Shown here one piece after another: positions 58,924 to 63,031 of a stretch of DNA of 63,031 nt. The position numbers and the translations under genes were made by a program. The stretch covers positions 685,561 to 748,591 of the forward strand of contig NZ_GL890775.1 in assembly GCF_000211415.1 (NCBI RefSeq), in the 5' to 3' direction. This DNA comes from Enterobacter mori LMG 25706. GTDB taxonomy: Bacteria > Pseudomonadota > Gammaproteobacteria > Enterobacterales > Enterobacteriaceae. Under the pieces are notes generated by a model. It did no database searches. It saw only the letters and a program-made list of their open reading frames with translations, and was not told the DNA's origin. Position 1 is the stretch's first letter. Each line of letters opens with the position of its first letter.

Positions 58924-60126
58924 TTAACTGGCTTTTTTAACCTGCGGCAGATCGAAGGCTTTACGCAATGCGCGGACGAAAGCTTTGTCATGACAGATGG
59001 TTTTACCCGGACTATCAGAGAGTTTCGCCACCGGCTTGCCGTTACATTCCACCAGCTTTATGACGATGTTCAGAGGTTTTACCTGAGGAATATCGCAGGT
59101 CAAACGGGTGCCAATACCAAAGCTCAGATTCACTCTGGAGGAGAAGTGGCGGTAAAGATCCACCGCTTTGGCTAAATCAAGGTTATCAGAGAAGACCAGG
59201 ACTTTCGTCATCGGATCAATGCCCAGCTTCTCGTAATGGGCAATGGCCTTTTCACCCCATTCCACCGGGTCTCCGGAGTCATGGCGTAAACCCTGATAAC
59301 GCTCAGCAAATTCAGGACCGAAGTCGCGAAGGAAGGCATCCATTGTGATGCAGTCGGTGAGGGCGATCCCCAGTTGATTCGGATACTCATCAAGCCATGC
59401 GGCCAGAGCCGCGCGCTGGCTATTGGCCAGGTCAGGGCTGATCTGCTGATGCGCCTGGAACCACTCGTGCGCCTGGGTGCCCATTGGCGTCAGGTCCAGA
59501 CGACGTGCAAGGTCGTAATTGCTGGTGCCCACAAACCACGGCTCTTGCTGAAGACGTTTAACGATAGCCTGCTGTACTTCGCGAGAGAAACGGCGGCGGG
59601 TGCCAAAGTCCATCAGGCGGAAGCGGGACATATCCAGCCCTTCGGTCAGGTGGGAAAATTCAACCAGCTTATTCTCCAGTGAGGCAACCGCCTGCTCAAC
59701 GCCGGTTTCCGGCGAACGGTAGCGGTGGGCCAACTCGCTGATCACCGCCAGAAGCGGCACTTCCCACATGATCACTTCACGCCACGGACCGGCAAGGCGG
59801 ATATTCAGCTTGCCATTATCGTTAGTCACCGTGACCTGCTCTGGCTTGTAGCGGAAGTCGCGCAGCCAGGTAAGGTAGTCAGCTTTAAAGAAGGGCAGGC
59901 CGGAAAGCCAGTGATATTCGTCGTCCTGCAGCGCCAGATGCTGCATGGCATCGACCTGTTCACGAATGGAATCCGCGTAGATACCCAGCAAGTCGTCGCC
60001 CCGGCAGCGAAACTCCGCCGCAACATGAACGTCATGGTAATGGTGGAAAACGGCTTGCTGCATATGCAGTTTATACGCGTCGGTATCCAGCAATGTATGC
60101 AGAACAGGAGAAGCGAATTGAGTCAT
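58924..60126 (-). CDS. pncB: Nicotinate phosphoribosyltransferase
   Basis: Salvages nicotinate into NAD synthesis with PRPP and ATP. The start at 60126 ([16 protein letters not shown]) gives 400 residues as in E. coli; 16 upstream codons overlap the NadR site and are rejected. [10 protein letters not shown] near 14-23, [12 protein letters not shown] near 177-188 and [11 protein letters not shown] near 340-350 are family blocks; His221-type [10 protein letters not shown] region is intact. Repression by NadR is expected. Confidence 0.97.
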   Translation of the reverse strand: MTQFASPVLHTLLDTDAYKLHMQQAVFHHYHDVHVAAEFRCRGDDLLGIYADSIREQVDAMQHLALQDDEYHWLSGLPFFKADYLTWLRDFRYKPEQVTVTNDNGKLNIRLAGPWREVIMWEVPLLAVISELAHRYRSPETGVEQAVASLENKLVEFSHLTEGLDMSRFRLMDFGTRRRFSREVQQAIVKRLQQEPWFVGTSNYDLARRLDLTPMGTQAHEWFQAHQQISPDLANSQRAALAAWLDEYPNQLGIALTDCITMDAFLRDFGPEFAERYQGLRHDSGDPVEWGEKAIAHYEKLGIDPMTKVLVFSDNLDLAKAVDLYRHFSSRVNLSFGIGTRLTCDIPQVKPLNIVIKLVECNGKPVAKLSDSPGKTICHDKAFVRALRKAFDLPQVKKAS

Positions 60127-60155
60127 AGGTGCGCAGTAGCATCCTCTCACGGGAG

Positions 60156-60173
60156 CGTTTAGTACAATAAACA
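60156..60173 (-). promoter_or_regulatory. NadR operator of pncB
   Basis: On the minus strand TGTTTATTGTACTAAACG fits the NadR (NadI) palindrome TGTTTA-N6-TAAACA with one mismatch, 30 bases ahead of pncB. NadR represses pncB and other NAD genes when NAD is ample. Confidence 0.8.
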
Positions 60174-60380
60174 ACTCCGGAGTATACCTGTTTTAGTGAT
60201 TTATTGAACCCCGATCACAACATAAGCGCTCTTTATGGTCGAGGGCATTTTGTGCCTCGTGTTATACAAATGTAGCGAAAAAGGTGTTTGTACCTGAAAA
60301 GATGAACATTCTGCATAGCGCGTTTTAGACAACAGGAATATATTGAAACGTTACTCGACAAACGATGCATAAGGTTTTCT

Positions 60381-62993
60381 ATGACACAACAGCCACAAGC
60401 CAAATACCGCCACGACTACCGTGCGCCGGATTACCTGATTAGCGATATCGATCTGACTTTTGACCTGGATGCCACTAAAACCGTCGTGACAGCGGTGAGC
60501 CAGGTGACGCGCCAGAGCGCGACGGCTGTACCGCTGCGTCTTGATGGTGAAGACCTGACGCTGGTTTCCCTGCATATTAATGATGAAGCGTGGACTGATT
60601 ATAAAGAAGAAGGCAACCAGCTGGTTATCGACAACCTGCCGGAACGCTTTACGCTGCGCATCGTTAACGAAATCAGCCCGGCTGCCAATACCGCGCTGGA
60701 AGGGCTCTACCAGTCAGGCGTGGCGCTGTGTACCCAGTGTGAAGCTGAAGGCTTCCGCCACATTACCTGGTATCTTGATCGCCCGGACGTACTGGCGCGC
60801 TTTACCACCAAAATCATTGCCGATAAAACCCTGTATCCGTTCCTGCTCTCGAACGGCAACCGCGTGGGCGAAGGCGAGCTGGAGAATGGTCGTCACTGGG
60901 TACAGTGGCAGGATCCGTTCCCGAAACCGTGCTATCTGTTTGCGCTGGTGGCGGGTGATTTCGATGTCCTGCGCGACACCTACAAAACCCGCTCTGGCCG
61001 CGACGTTGCGCTGGAACTGTTTGTTGACCGCGGCAACCTTGACCGCGCGCCGTGGGCGATGACCTCGCTCATCAACTCCATGAAGTGGGACGAAGAGCGC
61101 TTCGGCCTCGAATACGATCTCGACATTTATATGATCGTCGCCGTCGACTTCTTCAACATGGGCGCGATGGAGAACAAAGGTCTTAACGTCTTTAACTCCA
61201 AATACGTGCTGGCGCGTACCGATACCGCCACTGATAAAGACTATCTCGATATCGAACGCGTCATCGGGCACGAATATTTCCATAACTGGACCGGTAACCG
61301 CGTCACCTGCCGGGACTGGTTCCAGCTGAGCCTGAAAGAGGGCTTAACCGTCTTCCGCGACCAGGAGTTCAGCTCCGATCTGGGCTCCCGCGCCGTGAAC
61401 CGCATCAACAACGTGCGGACCATGCGCGGCCTGCAGTTTGCGGAAGATGCCAGCCCAATGGCGCACCCGATTCGTCCGGATAAAGTCATCGAGATGAACA
61501 ACTTCTACACCCTGACGGTGTACGAAAAGGGCGCTGAAATCATCCGCATGATCCACACCCTGCTGGGCGAAGAGAATTTCCAGAAAGGGATGCAGCTCTA
61601 CTTCGAGCGTCACGACGGCAGCGCCGCCACCTGCGACGACTTCGTCCAGGCGATGGAAGACGCGTCCAACGTGGATCTGTCCCATTTCCGCCTCTGGTAC
61701 AGCCAGGCCGGTACACCTGTCGTGACCGTTAAAGACGACTACAATCCGGAGACCGAGCAGTACACCCTGACCATCAGCCAGCGCACGCCGCCAACGGCCG
61801 AGCAGGCGGAGAAACAGCCGCTGCACATTCCGTTCAGCATTGAGCTGTACGATAACGAAGGCAAAGTGATCCCCCTGAAGAAAGGCGGTCACCCGGTACA
61901 CAGCGTGCTAAATGTCACCCAGGCGGAGCAGACGTTTATTTTCGATAATGTTTACTTCCAGCCGGTACCTGCGCTGCTGTGCGAATTCTCTGCGCCGGTA
62001 AAACTGGAGTACAAGTGGAGCGATCAGCAGTTGACGTTCCTGATGCGTCACGCGCGCAATGACTTCTCTCGCTGGGATGCAGCGCAGAGCCTGCTGGCAA
62101 CCTACATCAAGCTGAACGTCAACCGCTATCAGCAGGGCCAGCCGCTGACGCTGCCGGTTCATGTTGCGGATGCCTTCCGCGCGATCCTGCTGGACGAGAA
62201 CATTGACCCGGCACTGGCGGCTGAAATTCTGACCTTACCGTCCGCGACTGAAATCGCCGAGCTGTTCGAGATTATCGACCCGATTGCGATTGTCGCAGTG
62301 CGTGAAGCGCTAACCCGCACGCTGGCTGCCGAACTGGCGGATGAGTTCCTGGCCATTTACAACGCGAACAAGCTGGATGCGTACCGTGTTGAGCATGCCG
62401 ATATCGGCAAACGTTCCCTGCGCAATACCTGTCTGCGCTATCTGGCCTTTGGTGAGGTGGAACTGGCGAACACGCTGGTCAGCAAGCAGTATCACGAAGC
62501 CGATAACATGACCGACGCGCTGGCTGCCCTCGCCGCAAGCGTTGCCGCCGAGCTGCCGTGTCGTGATGCGCTAATGCAGGAGTACGATGACAAATGGCAT
62601 CAGGATGGTCTGGTGATGGACAAATGGTTCATTCTGCAGTCCACCAGCCCGTCCGCCGATGTGCTGAGCACCGTACGTCGTCTGCTGAAGCACCGCTCGT
62701 TCACCATGAGCAACCCGAACCGCGTTCGCTCGCTGATTGGCGCGTTTGCCAGCAGCAATCCGGCTGCCTTCCACGCGGAAGACGGCAGCGGCTATCAGTT
62801 TATGGTGGAAATGCTGCCCGAGCTGAACAGCCGTAACCCGCAGGTGGCGTCGCGCCCGATTGAGCCGCTGATCCGCCTGAAACGCTACGATGCGAAGCGT
62901 CAGGCGAAGATGCGCGCCGCGCTTGAGCAGCTGAAAGGGCTGGAGAACCTGTCTGGCGATCTGTACGAGAAGATTGCTAAGGCGCTGGCCTGA
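60381..62993 (+). CDS. pepN: Aminopeptidase N
   Basis: Major M1-family zinc aminopeptidase that finishes cytoplasmic protein turnover. Length 870 as in E. coli. The substrate-binding GAMEN is at residues 261-265 and the zinc motif HEYFHN at 297-302, with the third ligand Glu about 19 residues on (LKEGLTVFRD). The all-helical C-terminal domain ends YEKIAKALA. It is divergent from pncB across 254 bases. Confidence 0.98.
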   Translation: MTQQPQAKYRHDYRAPDYLISDIDLTFDLDATKTVVTAVSQVTRQSATAVPLRLDGEDLTLVSLHINDEAWTDYKEEGNQLVIDNLPERFTLRIVNEISPAANTALEGLYQSGVALCTQCEAEGFRHITWYLDRPDVLARFTTKIIADKTLYPFLLSNGNRVGEGELENGRHWVQWQDPFPKPCYLFALVAGDFDVLRDTYKTRSGRDVALELFVDRGNLDRAPWAMTSLINSMKWDEERFGLEYDLDIYMIVAVDFFNMGAMENKGLNVFNSKYVLARTDTATDKDYLDIERVIGHEYFHNWTGNRVTCRDWFQLSLKEGLTVFRDQEFSSDLGSRAVNRINNVRTMRGLQFAEDASPMAHPIRPDKVIEMNNFYTLTVYEKGAEIIRMIHTLLGEENFQKGMQLYFERHDGSAATCDDFVQAMEDASNVDLSHFRLWYSQAGTPVVTVKDDYNPETEQYTLTISQRTPPTAEQAEKQPLHIPFSIELYDNEGKVIPLKKGGHPVHSVLNVTQAEQTFIFDNVYFQPVPALLCEFSAPVKLEYKWSDQQLTFLMRHARNDFSRWDAAQSLLATYIKLNVNRYQQGQPLTLPVHVADAFRAILLDENIDPALAAEILTLPSATEIAELFEIIDPIAIVAVREALTRTLAAELADEFLAIYNANKLDAYRVEHADIGKRSLRNTCLRYLAFGEVELANTLVSKQYHEADNMTDALAALAASVAAELPCRDALMQEYDDKWHQDGLVMDKWFILQSTSPSADVLSTVRRLLKHRSFTMSNPNRVRSLIGAFASSNPAAFHAEDGSGYQFMVEMLPELNSRNPQVASRPIEPLIRLKRYDAKRQAKMRAALEQLKGLENLSGDLYEKIAKALA

Positions 62994-63006
62994 TAGAAAG
63001 CTTAAC

Positions 63007-63030
63007 CCTCCCTCTCCCTGTGGGAGAGGG
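63007..63030 (+). repeat. Inverted repeat after pepN, cut by the window end
   Basis: CCCTCTCCC and GGGAGAGGG pair around TGT. It could be the pepN terminator or the first part of a longer interspersed repeat common in Enterobacter intergenic DNA; the window ends inside it. Confidence 0.5.
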
Positions 63031-63031
63031 C

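Overview
The window is a piece of an enterobacterial chromosome. Gene content and order match the E. coli infA-to-pepN segment almost gene for gene, while protein divergence, ERIC repeats and an OmpF of the Enterobacter type point to Enterobacter or a close relative (Lelliottia, Leclercia, Kosakonia). Identifications rest on recall of E. coli family members and on motifs visible in the translations; no database was searched.

Layout. 1-808: a small accessory patch with a strong promoter, a phage P1/P4 C4-type antisense RNA, and an unrecognised 146-residue gene whose Shine-Dalgarno is complementary to a loop of that RNA. 837-6661 (minus strand): infA, aat, cydC, cydD, trxB (translation initiation, N-end rule, cytochrome bd/thiol export, thioredoxin reduction). 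6662-7397: long spacer with an enlarged ERIC element just ahead of lrp. 7398-15147 (plus): lrp, ftsK behind a LexA box, lolA, rarA, serS. 15359-19296: dmsABC, anaerobic DMSO respiration with an FNR-type site. 19571-21364: MFS transporter ycaD and a secreted CigR-like protein. 21402-25537 (minus): pflA, pflB, focA (fermentative pyruvate/formate metabolism), then ycaO (minus) and ycaP (plus). 28686-34237: serC, aroA, cmk, rpsA, ihfB. 34451-42757: ycaI, msbA, lpxK, ycaQ, ycaR, kdsB, ycbJ, centred on lipid A/LPS assembly. 42734-43513: elyC (minus). 43638-50876: cmoM, mukF, mukE, mukB (tRNA modification and condensin). 51054-54272: ldtD, mepK, gloC. 54321-60126 (minus): aspC, ompF, asnS, pncB. 60381-62993: pepN.

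Anaerobic genes (dmsABC, focA-pflBA) lie close together and both units carry FNR-like sites; cell-envelope genes (lolA, ycaI-msbA-lpxK-kdsB, elyC, ldtD, mepK, ompF) and chromosome-segregation genes (ftsK, mukFEB, ihfB) make up most of the rest. No integrase, transposase, tRNA, rRNA or CRISPR array is visible.

The least ordinary signals are the C4-like RNA with its orphan gene, the ERIC element in the lrp leader, the CigR-like gene where E. coli K-12 has ycaM-ycaN-ycaK, and four radical substitutions in otherwise conserved cores of FocA (two), PflB and MsbA, which may be real or may be sequence errors.
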